DNA of 64,000 nucleotides from Acinetobacter sp. ANC 5054 (GTDB taxonomy: Bacteria > Pseudomonadota > Gammaproteobacteria > Pseudomonadales > Moraxellaceae). The DNA lies in contig NZ_NEGG01000001.1 in NCBI RefSeq assembly GCF_002135295.1, forward strand, positions 372,001 to 436,000, given 5' to 3'. The notes beneath the pieces are model-generated. The model had not been told where the DNA came from. It saw nothing but the letters and a program-made list of their open reading frames with translations, and did not search any database. This document shows, in pieces, positions 36,008-45,435 of the stretch (position 1 is its first letter; the number at the start of each line of letters is the position of its first letter). A program made the translations under genes and the position numbers.

Positions 36008-36081
36008 GGCAAACAACTATTTCAATCGTGTGAATGGGTTTCCTTTCAAATTCATTAATTTAAGATGAAGCCTTATTCGAA

Positions 36082-36369
36082 CTATTTTTTCGGTGGTTGT
36101 ACGTCGTGCATATCCACCAATAAGCCGGTAAATCTGCGCACAAATGGCAAGAGCGTCACCACAATCGGGAAAGCGATCGCCCAAGAAATCATCCAGTTGT
36201 GAAACCACAATGCCAAAAATCCCTCAAACCAACCTAAATTACGCAGCATATTAATAAACGAAATAATCCCACTCATGAGGCATGACAAAATGAAGGGAAC
36301 AATAATCAAGGCCCAACGTGCTGGAAGTTTAGGGATATTTCCAAAAATTTTAACCCTTTGCTGCGACAT
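36082..36369 (-). CDS. DUF2798 family membrane protein
   Basis: A 95-residue protein with two transmembrane helices: WALIIVPFILSCLMSGIISFINMLR and NWMISWAIAFPIVVTLLPFVRR. KLPARWALIIVPFILSCLMS and the W-x-x-x-W pattern fit DUF2798. Function is unknown. It is convergent with the upstream lipoprotein gene and divergent from argS. Confidence 0.8.
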   Translation of the reverse strand: MSQQRVKIFGNIPKLPARWALIIVPFILSCLMSGIISFINMLRNLGWFEGFLALWFHNWMISWAIAFPIVVTLLPFVRRFTGLLVDMHDVQPPKK

Positions 36370-36546
36370 ACAGAGTACTCAAATGAATCCGAATAAAATC
36401 TAAATTCATTTATATCGTTATTTTTCGATATAAGCAATATGACACTTTTATCGAATATTTTTTATTCACAACAAATGGGTTCACCTAAAGAGCCTGAAAT
36501 TTGCTATATTTACCGTTTTTCTGCGACATTTATTTTTCGACTGATT

Positions 36547-38337
36547 ATGAATACGGCAATACAAGCAGCGCTCGACCATGCAGTGCAATCCCTTCAAGCT
36601 GAAGGTGTACTCCCATCTGACTGGAACAACTCAAGCAATTTGACGCGAACTAAAGATCGAAGCCACGGTGACTTTGCGTCAAACATTGCCATGATTGCTT
36701 CTAAAGCTGCAGGTATGAAACCGCGTGATCTAGCCGAAAAAATTCTGGCACATCTTCCAGAAGTCGCAGATATCAGCAAAGCAGAAATTGCAGGTCCAGG
36801 CTTTATTAACTTCTTCTTAAATGCCGACCAACGTTTTGCTGTGTTAGACCAAATTCAAGCGCAGAAAGATCAATTCGGTCGTACCCAAGCCAACGCTGAA
36901 AAACGCGTACAAGTTGAATTTGTTTCTGCAAACCCAACGTCTAGCCTACACGTAGGTCATGGTCGTGGTGCAGCTTACGGCATGACTGTTGCTAACCTAA
37001 TGGAAGCAACAGGTGCAAAAGTTGACCGTGAATACTATGTCAACGATGCGGGTCGCCAAATGGATATTTTGGCAACGTCGACTTACTTACGTTATTTAGA
37101 ATTGACAGGTCAAACCTTAGTATTCCCTAAAAATGCATACCAAGGCGACTACGTTAAAGAAATCGCACAAAGCATTATCGACAAAGATGGCGATGTCCAT
37201 GTCCGTCCTGTGGCCGACATCTATAAAGATGTGCCTGAAGATGTGCAATTTGCCGCTGAACCAGATGCAGAAGGCAATAAAGTTGTCCTATCTGGTGATA
37301 AAGAAAAACACATTGATGGCTTGATTCATAATTCTCAAAACCATTTAGCTGCGGGTTATCGTGTATTCCATCAAGCAGCGTTGAAAGCCATTCTGGATGA
37401 CATTAAAGATGACCTCGGCGAGTTTGGTGTAACCTTCAACCAATGGTTCAGTGAAGCAACCTTGACTGAAAAAATTGATGAAGCGCTACAAATGCTCGAT
37501 CAACGTGGTTTCTTATACGAAAAAGATGGCAACATTTGGTTTAAATCGACTGAATTTGGTGATGAAAAAGACCGTGTGGTGAAACGTCGTAATGGTCAAA
37601 CCACTTACTTCGCTTCAGACATCGCTTATCACTTAAATAAACTGCAACGTGGTTATACCGATATCGTGGATATTTGGGGTTCTGACCACCACGGTTATAT
37701 TGCACGTGTAAAAGCAGCCATTGATGCGCTCGGCTATGACTCTAAAAAATTAACGGTACTTTTGGTTCAGTTCGTGAGCTTATGGCGTGGCGGTGAGATG
37801 GTGCAAATGTCATCCCGTTCAGGTCAGTTCGTAACTTTACGTGACTTACGTAAAGAAGTCGGCAACGATGCTGCGCGTTTCTACTACGTTATGCGTAAAT
37901 CAGAACAACACATTGATTTTGACTTAGACTTGGCCGTGTCACAAAGCAAAGACAATGCCGTGTACTATATTCAATATGCGCATGCGCGTATCTGCCGTAT
38001 GCTAGAAAAAGCAGCTGCAACCAATGTTCAATTCTCTGCTGAAGCAGCACGTCAATTTGCAGCGAAACTTGAGCTTGAAGCTGAAACTGAAGTATTGGCG
38101 AAGCTTGCGGCTTATCCTGAAATTGTCGTTCGTGCGGCGAACAGTTACGAACCACACCAAGTGGGTAACTACTTGAAAGAGCTTGCTGCACTATTCCACG
38201 GCTGGTACAACGAAAATAAAGTTTTAGGCGATGATGCTGAATTGACTCAAGCGCGTTTATTACTTTCTGTAAATGTACAGCAAGTTCTGCGCAATGGTCT
38301 TGAGCTCCTTGGTGTAAGCGCACCAGAAAGCATGTAA
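36547..38337 (+). CDS. argS: Arginine--tRNA ligase
   Basis: A 596-residue class I synthetase that charges tRNA-Arg. It has the N-terminal Add1 domain, then VEFVSANPTSSLHVGHGRGAA with the HVGH (HIGH-type) motif, EYYVNDAGRQMD, and MVQMSSRSGQFVTL in the position of KMSKS, degenerate as in most ArgRS. A DALR anticodon-binding domain follows. The ATG at 36547 gives family-like MNTAIQAALDHAVQSL; the frame from 36439 is leader. A terminator at 38367-38400 separates it from the SPOR-domain gene. Confidence 0.96.
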   Translation: MNTAIQAALDHAVQSLQAEGVLPSDWNNSSNLTRTKDRSHGDFASNIAMIASKAAGMKPRDLAEKILAHLPEVADISKAEIAGPGFINFFLNADQRFAVLDQIQAQKDQFGRTQANAEKRVQVEFVSANPTSSLHVGHGRGAAYGMTVANLMEATGAKVDREYYVNDAGRQMDILATSTYLRYLELTGQTLVFPKNAYQGDYVKEIAQSIIDKDGDVHVRPVADIYKDVPEDVQFAAEPDAEGNKVVLSGDKEKHIDGLIHNSQNHLAAGYRVFHQAALKAILDDIKDDLGEFGVTFNQWFSEATLTEKIDEALQMLDQRGFLYEKDGNIWFKSTEFGDEKDRVVKRRNGQTTYFASDIAYHLNKLQRGYTDIVDIWGSDHHGYIARVKAAIDALGYDSKKLTVLLVQFVSLWRGGEMVQMSSRSGQFVTLRDLRKEVGNDAARFYYVMRKSEQHIDFDLDLAVSQSKDNAVYYIQYAHARICRMLEKAAATNVQFSAEAARQFAAKLELEAETEVLAKLAAYPEIVVRAANSYEPHQVGNYLKELAALFHGWYNENKVLGDDAELTQARLLLSVNVQQVLRNGLELLGVSAPESM

Positions 38338-38366
38338 ATCGATTTTAGGTTTAAGCGATACTTAGA

Positions 38367-38400
38367 AAAAATACAGGCTCGAAATGAGCCTGTATTTCGT
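38367..38400 (+). terminator. Terminator of argS
   Basis: AAATACAGGCTC (38369-38380) and GAGCCTGTATTT (38386-38397) form a 12-bp stem around GAAAT. Confidence 0.82.
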
Positions 38401-38557
38401 TTATATTCAGCGATATGACTGCTCAATTCACAATCTGCCGAATTTATGAAAATTAAACAAAATACTTATGACAGTCATGTAATATATAAGAATTAAGATT
38501 ACACTTCTGGGCCTACCCAGTGTGGTTCGTCACAATTAAAATTAAAGAGGTTTCCTC

Positions 38558-39157
38558 GTGTTTGGAAAAACGCAACGCGGTGTATCTGAGCGGTCTCATC
38601 AACCTAAAAAACCATTGATTCCTGCATGGTTAGGTACCCTTGTCATTATTTTAATCGTGTTGAGTTTCTTGGTTGCCCTGATGCTCTGGAAGCCATGGGA
38701 ACCCGTAAAGCCGAAAGGTCAAATTACCTCTGAACACTATCAAGAAGAGACCAATCAAGACTACCGTTTTTATGATTTGCTGCCACAACAGCAAGTGACC
38801 CCAATTCCTGAACAAGCCGTGCCTGAAAACAACACGAAAGAAGCGGTGGTGATTGTTGATGCACCTGAGCCAAAGCCAGTTGAAAGCACTGAACCTGGAT
38901 TGGAAGAGTCACCTGCAACGCCTGCTGCAGCAAGTTATATCTTGCAAGTCCGTAGTTATGATGACCCAGATCAAGCCGATGCCCGTCGTGCTGAGATTAT
39001 TTTGAACGGTCTATCTGCCGATGTGATTCAAAGCACTGAAAATGGAAAAGTGTGGTACCGCGTCGTTTCTGGACCTTATGATTCACAAGAAGCTGCGGTG
39101 ATTGCACAGCAAACCTTACGCCATAGCAGCATTGACTCTATTGTGGTGAAACGCTAA
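38558..39157 (+). CDS. SPOR domain-containing, FtsN-like cell-division protein
   Basis: A 199-residue bitopic inner-membrane protein: short basic cytoplasmic tail, one transmembrane helix (about 22-44), a Pro/Glu-rich periplasmic linker and a C-terminal SPOR domain (about 125-199, SYILQVRSYDDPDQADARRAEI). SPOR domains bind denuded septal peptidoglycan. A SPOR protein next to argS is also found in Pseudomonas. The start is GTG at 38558 with AGAGG seven bases upstream. It could be the FtsN of this organism. Confidence 0.85.
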   Translation: MFGKTQRGVSERSHQPKKPLIPAWLGTLVIILIVLSFLVALMLWKPWEPVKPKGQITSEHYQEETNQDYRFYDLLPQQQVTPIPEQAVPENNTKEAVVIVDAPEPKPVESTEPGLEESPATPAAASYILQVRSYDDPDQADARRAEIILNGLSADVIQSTENGKVWYRVVSGPYDSQEAAVIAQQTLRHSSIDSIVVKR

Positions 39158-39168
39158 ATATTGAATAT

Positions 39169-39197
39169 AAAAAAAGCGCCTTAATGGCGCTTTTTTT
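39169..39197 (+). terminator. Terminator of the SPOR-domain gene
   Basis: AAAAGCGCC and GGCGCTTTT pair around TTAAT, followed by T-run. Confidence 0.87.
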
Positions 39198-39242
39198 AGC
39201 ACCCCCATTATCAAAGGAAGCTTGGGAGGGATTTATATGATA

Positions 39243-39286
39243 ATCCTCCCCCTAGCCCCTCCTGTATAAAAGGAAGAGGAATTTTT
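39243..39286. repeat. Dispersed C-rich intergenic repeat, copy A
   Basis: ATCCTCCCCCTAGCCCCTCC followed by TGTATAAAAGGAAGAGGAA. A related copy lies at 45386-45430. Just upstream GGGAGGGATT (39224-39233) can pair with the AATCCTCCC that begins this repeat. Confidence 0.5.
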
Positions 39287-39287
39287 G

Positions 39288-40139
39288 TTAAAGCGTATGC
39301 CCTAAAGCTTCACCCATCACCACAGTTGAATTGGCTTTGAATGCCGCATCCCACTGCATTTTATTTTCTTCAAAGAGCACCACAGCCGTAGAACCCAAGT
39401 AGAAACGGCCCAATTCTGCACCCTTTTCTAAGAATAAATCGTGTTGATTGAGTTCCAAACGCCCTGTAGGTTTAACTTTACCTGTAGCCACGGTTTCAAT
39501 CCCCGCAACAATCATTGCACCGACCAAGACCACTGCCATACGACCCACTTCAGTATCAAACAAGCAGACCATACGTTCATTACGTGCAAACAAGCCTGGA
39601 ATGTTTTCGGCTGTGGTTTGGTTCACAGAGAACAATTCACCCGGTACATATAAAGTTTCAGTCAGTGTACCTGCAAATGGCATGTGCACACGGTGATAAT
39701 CTTTTGGCGATAGATACACGGTTGCGAACTGACCATTTTTGAAAGGTTCAGCCAATTGTGGATCGGCGATTAGATTTTCAACGGTGAATTTCTGACCTTT
39801 GGCCTGAAAAACATCACCATTTTCAATTTTACCCAGTTGTGAAATCGCACCATCTGCAGGTGAAACGATACTACTGGCATCCGTATCAATTTGGCGTACA
39901 CCATCCTTTAAAGAACGGGTAAAAAATTCATTAAAGGATTTAAACTTCAGCGCATTGCTTTGTTCAGCAATCGACATGTCGATGCCATACTGCGCTTTAA
40001 ATGCAGAAATCACCGCATTTTTCACGACAGGATGTTCGCTGGCAGCCAATTTACCCACAATACGTGAAAGTTTATGCTGAGGCACTACGCGCTGCGCTTG
40101 AATGAAAATTTGTTTTTTTAACTGAGATGTAAGACTCAA
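39288..40139 (-). CDS. psd: Phosphatidylserine decarboxylase proenzyme
   Basis: A 283-residue inner-membrane-associated enzyme making phosphatidylethanolamine. It has [46 protein letters not shown] and, near residue 249, the LGST site where self-cleavage creates the pyruvoyl group on Ser. Length is normal. Its start overlaps the rhodanese stop by four bases. Confidence 0.95.
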   Translation of the reverse strand: MSLTSQLKKQIFIQAQRVVPQHKLSRIVGKLAASEHPVVKNAVISAFKAQYGIDMSIAEQSNALKFKSFNEFFTRSLKDGVRQIDTDASSIVSPADGAISQLGKIENGDVFQAKGQKFTVENLIADPQLAEPFKNGQFATVYLSPKDYHRVHMPFAGTLTETLYVPGELFSVNQTTAENIPGLFARNERMVCLFDTEVGRMAVVLVGAMIVAGIETVATGKVKPTGRLELNQHDLFLEKGAELGRFYLGSTAVVLFEENKMQWDAAFKANSTVVMGEALGHTL

Positions 40140-40984
40140 GACGGCAACTCTCCGGTGATCACAGGACTATCGAGTCGGTTGCCCCACTCGCTCCACGCAC
40201 CATCATAGGCTTGAATGTTCCAACCGAGTAAACGTCCCAGTATATAAGCTAGGCCTGAGCGATGATGTGACTGACAGTACACCACCACAGGTTCGTTTAA
40301 ATTGAATCCCAATTGTTCTAAGCGTTGTTGTGTGCGTTCTAAAGGATGCAATTTTAAATGATTTTCTCGGTTTAGGGCAGTACTCCATTCGAAATGTCGT
40401 GCCCCCGGTATGTGACCGCCGCGTCGCGCTGCTAAACGCAGCCCTGTATATTCATCTTCCGTACGGCAATCCCACAGTTGTAATTGGCCTTGCTGGATGG
40501 CATTGAGCACATCGTCATAGCTGGTTTGATATTGCTCTGCGGCTTGTAAATTCACAGAGACTAAGGGTGCAACTGGCTCGAATGTGTCAATTTCAGAAGA
40601 TGTTGGCAAGCCCGCGCCGAGCCATGCATGAATACCGCCATTGAGTAGACTGGTATTTTCAAAACCTAGACAATGCAGATTCCAAATTAAACGCCCTGCC
40701 CATGCACCGCCTTCATCATCATAGGCCACGACATGATGCTCAGGGCCAATATTTAAATACGCAATCAGGTGTTCTAAACCCGCTTGATCTGGCAAAAGCC
40801 CCATCGCCTGTTCTTCTTGACGGACCAAGAGTTTGGGCTGTACATGTAAGGCATGAGGAATATGCAGCTGGTCATACACCGAACGACGACTGAGGTCGAC
40901 TATACGTAATTTGTCATTGCCCAAATGTGGAACTAACTCTTCCGCCTCAATCAGCAGACCTAAATTCAATGGAGATACAGTCAT
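40136..40984 (-). CDS. sseA: Sulfurtransferase with two rhodanese domains
   Basis: A 282-residue protein with an inactive N-terminal rhodanese domain ([20 protein letters not shown]) and an active C-terminal one: [26 protein letters not shown] and catalytic Cys in [13 protein letters not shown] near residue 236. It transfers sulfur from thiosulfate or 3-mercaptopyruvate to acceptors. The ATG at 40984 gives [12 protein letters not shown]; ATGs at 41002 and 41062 are possible but none has a good ribosome site. It overlaps psd by four bases, so the pair is co-translated. The sseA name is by similarity. Confidence 0.85.
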   Translation of the reverse strand: MTVSPLNLGLLIEAEELVPHLGNDKLRIVDLSRRSVYDQLHIPHALHVQPKLLVRQEEQAMGLLPDQAGLEHLIAYLNIGPEHHVVAYDDEGGAWAGRLIWNLHCLGFENTSLLNGGIHAWLGAGLPTSSEIDTFEPVAPLVSVNLQAAEQYQTSYDDVLNAIQQGQLQLWDCRTEDEYTGLRLAARRGGHIPGARHFEWSTALNRENHLKLHPLERTQQRLEQLGFNLNEPVVVYCQSHHRSGLAYILGRLLGWNIQAYDGAWSEWGNRLDSPVITGELPS

Positions 40985-41084
40985 CGTTATTCGTGTTGTC
41001 ATTTGCGTGCTTAAACTGATCTTAGCATAAGTCATTTTTACTATTATTCTGAATTTTTGCATTCCTTTAGCAAATTTTTAGATA

Positions 41085-41111
41085 TAAAAAAGCCGAAGAT
41101 GACTTCGGCTT
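41085..41111 (-). terminator. Terminator of pncB
   Basis: AAGCCGAAG and CTTCGGCTT pair around ATGA, with the T-run on the reverse strand. Confidence 0.85.
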
Positions 41112-41140
41112 CATTTATTAAGCGGCTATTTGCCGTGAAC

Positions 41141-42349
41141 TTATTCGGCAACTTCTGGAATATCGAAGACCTGACGGAGGTATGCCAAGAAGGTATCGTT
41201 ATCTGTCATGGTTTTGCCGGGACTATCAGAAATTTTAGCCACCGATTGACCATTACACTCAACCAATTTCAACACAATATTCAGTGCCGTTTGCCCCATG
41301 TCATTGGTGAGGTTTGTACCAATACCAAAGCTCACTTGGAAACGATCTTTAAAATAGTTATGCAATGACCATGCTTTTTCGATATTCAGACCATCACTGA
41401 AAGTCAGCATTTTAGTTTTGCTGTCAATTTTCAATTTCTTGTAGTGCGCATAAGCCTTATCACCCCATTCATACGGGTCGCCACTGTCATGACGTAAACC
41501 ATCAAACAGTTTGGCAAAGTACAAGTCAAAGTCACGTAAGAACGCATCCATACCGACCACATCGGTCAAGGCAATCCCAAGGTCACCACGATATTCTTGT
41601 ACCCACGTTTCCAAAGCAGCCTTTTGGAAATCACGTAAACGTACATCCAACGCTTGGAAGGCTTGGAGGAATTCGTGGGCCATGGTACCAATCGGAATAA
41701 TATTTAAATCTTTGGCAATTAAAACATTACTGGTGCCGCGAAAAATATTTGGTACGGCTTGATAAAACTCAGTGATCACATGCTTTTGCCATTCATAGCT
41801 ATAACGACGACGTGTGCCGAAATCTGAAACTAAAAATGGCGGATCATTTGGATTTTGTTCTGTTTGATACTGTTTCAACGAGGCAATTTTGTGTTGAAGG
41901 CGACGTTCACCTTCAAGCAAAACTTCTGGGCTACGAATTTGCTGGAAATACAGTTCGTTGACAATCGCTAGCACGAAAATTTCAAACATCATCGCTTGAA
42001 CCATCGGGCCTTCTACCCAAATATCCAAACGACCTTCATCATCAATCCCCGCATTAATAAAGCGGCGTTTGAGTTGAAATAATTCTAAATAATCGACAAA
42101 GTCACTTTTGATAAAACGCAGACTACGTAAATATTTTAATTCATCTTCTTTAAACTTCAGCTGACAGAGCATGTCGAGTTGCGTGTTTAAATCATCCAAA
42201 ATCTCGACCAGCGGGTAAACCGTATCATCTAAATTACGACAACGAAAATGATAAACACTGTGCGTTTGCGGAAATTTGTGTAACACCACTTGTAACATGG
42301 TGAATTTATAGAGATCTGTGTCTAATAAGGAATGGATGATTGGTGACAT
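41141..42349 (-). CDS. pncB: Nicotinate phosphoribosyltransferase
   Basis: A 402-residue enzyme converting nicotinate and PRPP to nicotinate mononucleotide in NAD salvage. [73 protein letters not shown] and [10 protein letters not shown] are conserved in PncB; the phosphorylated His is that of GTMAHEF. It works downstream of PncA, encoded at 52729-53373. Confidence 0.95.
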   Translation of the reverse strand: MSPIIHSLLDTDLYKFTMLQVVLHKFPQTHSVYHFRCRNLDDTVYPLVEILDDLNTQLDMLCQLKFKEDELKYLRSLRFIKSDFVDYLELFQLKRRFINAGIDDEGRLDIWVEGPMVQAMMFEIFVLAIVNELYFQQIRSPEVLLEGERRLQHKIASLKQYQTEQNPNDPPFLVSDFGTRRRYSYEWQKHVITEFYQAVPNIFRGTSNVLIAKDLNIIPIGTMAHEFLQAFQALDVRLRDFQKAALETWVQEYRGDLGIALTDVVGMDAFLRDFDLYFAKLFDGLRHDSGDPYEWGDKAYAHYKKLKIDSKTKMLTFSDGLNIEKAWSLHNYFKDRFQVSFGIGTNLTNDMGQTALNIVLKLVECNGQSVAKISDSPGKTMTDNDTFLAYLRQVFDIPEVAE

Positions 42350-42495
42350 AAAGACTTTCAGTTTTTATCAACTTATTGCATTAAAGCATACTTTATTGAA
42401 AAAAAGCCGATTGATTTGGTTGATTTCACTATAAATCTATCCAATTCATCGACTTTTGGTACCCATCACTGCCCTAAAAACGTAGATAATTTGTG

Positions 42496-42996
42496 CTATT
42501 TCTTAAATAACTGCTGGTATTTTTCAAGTTGCCCAAATTCACGTGCAAACTGTTCGGCAGTCTTCTGTCCAATCTGTTGCGTATTGGCATCACAGTCCAC
42601 TTTGCGTAATTGCTTGGCAATCGTCCATTCCATTTTAAACATTGCCCCCATGAGTGCCGTATTGCCTTTATTGTCACGGGCACAACGGTCAGCGCCATGC
42701 GCCAGCAAAGTCGTGACAATGGATTGTTGACCATAATAGGTCGCCATCATCAATGGGGTAAATCCTGAGGCATTTCTCACATCAACGGGAAAGCCGTGTT
42801 TTAAAAATTCATTGATCACGTCGTCATTGCCCGTTTTGGCTGCAGCGAAAAATAGATCAATCAATTCCTGTTGTGAGTTCACCTGAACCTGTTCGGCACT
42901 TTTAGCGGGGGAGATATCTTGCGCGGCAGTTACGTTTGCGAATGCGGAACCTAACGCAAAAATACTGACTAAAATGGCAGGCTGTATAGCTTTCAT
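42496..42996 (-). CDS. Periplasmic ankyrin-repeat protein, AnkB-like
   Basis: A 166-residue protein with a signal peptide (MKAIQPAILVSIFALGSAFA, cleavage near ANVTAA), so it is exported. Three ankyrin repeats follow: ELIDLFFAAAKTGNDDVINEFLKHG, GFTPLMMATYYGQQSIVTTLLAHG and GNTALMGAMFKMEWTIAKQL. The ATG at 42996 has GGAG six bases upstream. It follows the periplasmic catalase gene on the same strand. In Pseudomonas the analogous AnkB supports KatB catalase activity, so a catalase-partner role is a reasonable inference. Confidence 0.82.
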   Translation of the reverse strand: MKAIQPAILVSIFALGSAFANVTAAQDISPAKSAEQVQVNSQQELIDLFFAAAKTGNDDVINEFLKHGFPVDVRNASGFTPLMMATYYGQQSIVTTLLAHGADRCARDNKGNTALMGAMFKMEWTIAKQLRKVDCDANTQQIGQKTAEQFAREFGQLEKYQQLFKK

Positions 42997-43052
42997 GATG
43001 AACTCCAACAGAAATCGAATATTAATTAAAAACCATAGTCAAATATTAAATG

Positions 43053-43100
43053 CCTGTAAAACTCCCCCTAGGGTGCAGGAAAGGTTTGGAGTTCTACAGG
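43053..43100. promoter_or_regulatory. Inverted repeat between catalase and ankyrin genes
   Basis: CCTGTAAAACTCC (43053-43065) and GGAGTTCTACAGG (43088-43100) pair with one mismatch, giving a long stem with a 22-base loop in the intercistronic mRNA. Confidence 0.55.
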
Positions 43101-43154
43101 ACTTTTTGGAGGTGATTGCGAGACCCTAGTCACCAATGCATAGACTGATCGAAA

Positions 43155-44672
43155 TTAGTCTTGAAGTTTTGCTGCTTTGGCTTTCACCATTGCGATATCG
43201 CCGTTAACAGCTTTGGTCATACGCATACCGTAGTCTGCATCTGCTTTATAGAAATAAGACAGCATGATGTGCTTGGCTTCTGAATCTTTGACATTGCCCA
43301 AGTCAGCTGTCAAGTTCATGATTAAATCGTCTTTTTCTTTGGCAGTATATGAACGGTAAAGCTCACCCGCTTGCTTGAAGTTTTGTTCTTTAGTACCGAT
43401 TTGCTGAACTGTGCCTGAAAGTGGTGTTTGAACTGCACGTGCTTTCTCAGTTGCCACTTTAGGCTCTTTACGGCTTGGCTCGTAGTTCACGTCAGAATTA
43501 CGTTCGCTGACATTCATGTAGCCATCTTGGTTGTTGCTGTTGACAGCAACAAGCGGACGGTTAACAGGAATTTGCTGGTGGTTCGCGCCTAAACGGTACA
43601 TTTGCGTATCTGAATAAGAGAAGATACGGCCTTGAAGTAAACGGTCTTCTGATGGCTCGATACCTGGAACCAAGTTACCTGGCGCTAATGCCACTTGTTC
43701 AGTTTCATTAAAGAAGTTCTTCGGCATACGATTCAGCGTTAAAGTACCTACTTTGGTTTCTTTCACTAAATCAGTCGGCCAAATTTTTGTTGGATCAAGC
43801 GGATCAAAATCAAAGCTGTTTAAATCTTTAGGATCCAATACTTGGATATAAAGATCCCATTTCGGGAATTTACCAGCGTTGATGTTGTTATAAAGATCAT
43901 TGGTAAGATGGTTGAAATCTTTAGCTTGTTGTTCCATTGCCTCTTTAACGTTCAGACCTTTCACGCCTTGTTTAGAGCGGAAGTTGAATTTAACGTATTT
44001 GTATTCGCCTTTATCGTTATACAACTTGTAAGCATGGACACCGAAACCATCTTGTTCGCGGTAGCTCGTCGGTACACCTTGCTTGCCATAGACATACGTC
44101 AACATGTTGGTTGCCCAAGGCTGGCTCGACAAGAAGTCAAATACACGATTTGCGTCTTGAACGTTGTTGATTGGGCTTGGCTTCATCGCATGGATAAAGT
44201 CTGGGAATTTGATCGCATCACGAATAAAGAATACAGGGGTTTGGTTACCCACTAAGTCCCAGTTACCTTCTTGCGTATAGAACTTGATTGCAAAGCCGTG
44301 CGGGTCACGTAAAGTTTCTGGCGAGCCTTTCCCGTGAATTACAGTTGAGAAACGTAAGAAAACGGGTGTTTTTGTACCCGCTTTGAATAATGAAGCAATG
44401 GTCAGGTCGGATAAATCTTTCGTCGCAACGAATTCACCATGAGCACCTGTACCACGCGCATGAACCACACGCTCAGGAATACGCTCACGACCAAAACGTT
44501 GTAGCTTTTGAACCAACTGTACATCTTGAAGTAAAACTGAACCGTTTGGACCCGCAGTAATCGAGTTTTGATTATCGCCTACTGGTGCACCATTATCTTT
44601 GGTTAATGGCGCTGCTTGAGTCACCACCGTTGCTGTTGCTAACATTGCAACCAATAAAGAACGCTTAAACAT
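43155..44672 (-). CDS. Catalase with signal peptide (periplasmic, KatB-like)
   Basis: A 505-residue monofunctional haem catalase. The ATG at 44672 gives a clean signal peptide, LLVAMLATATVVTQA, cleaved before APLTKDNG; the frame from 44795 is AT-rich leader. The catalytic His is in ERVVHARGTGAHGEF (H71), the Asn in FFIRDAIKFPDFIHAMK, and the proximal haem Tyr in GRIFSYSDTQMYRLGANHQQIP. It degrades peroxide in the periplasm. Export plus the downstream ankyrin gene resembles KatB-AnkB of Pseudomonas. A 22-bp palindrome upstream is a candidate operator. Confidence 0.93.
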   Translation of the reverse strand: MFKRSLLVAMLATATVVTQAAPLTKDNGAPVGDNQNSITAGPNGSVLLQDVQLVQKLQRFGRERIPERVVHARGTGAHGEFVATKDLSDLTIASLFKAGTKTPVFLRFSTVIHGKGSPETLRDPHGFAIKFYTQEGNWDLVGNQTPVFFIRDAIKFPDFIHAMKPSPINNVQDANRVFDFLSSQPWATNMLTYVYGKQGVPTSYREQDGFGVHAYKLYNDKGEYKYVKFNFRSKQGVKGLNVKEAMEQQAKDFNHLTNDLYNNINAGKFPKWDLYIQVLDPKDLNSFDFDPLDPTKIWPTDLVKETKVGTLTLNRMPKNFFNETEQVALAPGNLVPGIEPSEDRLLQGRIFSYSDTQMYRLGANHQQIPVNRPLVAVNSNNQDGYMNVSERNSDVNYEPSRKEPKVATEKARAVQTPLSGTVQQIGTKEQNFKQAGELYRSYTAKEKDDLIMNLTADLGNVKDSEAKHIMLSYFYKADADYGMRMTKAVNGDIAMVKAKAAKLQD

Positions 44673-44744
44673 CGTCTTAATCTCTCTGTCATTTACCTTT
44701 CCTGCACGGGCCACAATACAGATTAGAGTTAAAACGTCAAAACA

Positions 44745-44766
44745 GATTATATTTATAAATATAATC
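44745..44766. promoter_or_regulatory. Perfect 22-bp palindrome upstream of the catalase gene
   Basis: GATTATATTTA followed directly by its complement TAAATATAATC. It is centred about 83 bases upstream of the catalase ATG, in the region shared with divergent dtd. A dimeric regulator site is likely; identity is unknown. Confidence 0.5.
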
Positions 44767-44902
44767 GTATTTTTAGATTTATGTAAAATATCCATTTTAT
44801 AATCATATGTTTACGAACAAAAAACCATCAATCAGTTTTATGCTGGCGAGTTAGCATTTGCTACAATCCCTCAGTCTTTTTTAATCTCTGTTCGGAAATC
44901 AT

Positions 44903-45343
44903 ATGCGAGCCTTGTTACAACGCGTTTTAGAAGCCAAAGTTGTTGTCGATGGACAAACCACAGGTCAAATTGACCATGGCATTTTGGTGTTCTTAGGGCT
45001 CGGTAAAGAGGATAATTTAGAAAAAGGCAAAAAGCTGATCGATAAAATTTTGAAATATCGCTTCTTTGATGATGAACAAGGCAAAATGGGTTGGAATGTT
45101 CAACAAGCTGCGGGCGGCTTACTGTTGGTTTCTCAATTCACCTTAATGGCGCAAACACAAAAGGGATTACGCCCTGATTTTGGCCCTGCCATGCCACCTG
45201 CGGATGCCAAAGCGCTGTATGAACAATTGGTCGACTATGCCAAAAGCCAATTTGAACATGTGCAAACGGGTATTTTTGCAGCCGACATGAAAGTGCATTT
45301 GGTCAATGATGGGCCAGTGACTTTTAATTTAGAAGTCGAATAA
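44903..45343 (+). CDS. dtd: D-aminoacyl-tRNA deacylase
   Basis: A 146-residue dimeric enzyme that removes D-amino acids and glycine mischarged on tRNA. MRALLQRVLEAKVVVDGQ, the SQFTLMAQTQKGLRPDF active-site motif and the C-terminal NDGPVTFNLE with the Gly-cisPro selectivity filter are all present. It is a single gene followed by a terminator. Confidence 0.95.
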   Translation: MRALLQRVLEAKVVVDGQTTGQIDHGILVFLGLGKEDNLEKGKKLIDKILKYRFFDDEQGKMGWNVQQAAGGLLLVSQFTLMAQTQKGLRPDFGPAMPPADAKALYEQLVDYAKSQFEHVQTGIFAADMKVHLVNDGPVTFNLEVE

Positions 45344-45357
45344 ACGCTAGACACAAA

Positions 45358-45385
45358 AAAAGCCCTCTATTTCGAGGGCATTTTT
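45358..45385 (+). terminator. Terminator of dtd
   Basis: GCCCTC (45362-45367) and GAGGGC (45374-45379) pair around TATTTC and are followed by ATTTTT; an A-run precedes. Confidence 0.75.
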
Positions 45386-45430
45386 AATCTTCCCCTAACC
45401 CCTCCTTTAAAAAGTAAGGGGATAAGGAAT
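45386..45430. repeat. Dispersed C-rich intergenic repeat, copy B
   Basis: AATCTTCCCCTAACCCCTCC followed by TTTAAAAAGTAAGGGGATAAGG. It aligns with copy A at 39243-39286 over about 40 bases with few differences, and here also sits just after a terminator. Confidence 0.5.
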
Positions 45431-45435
45431 AAAAC

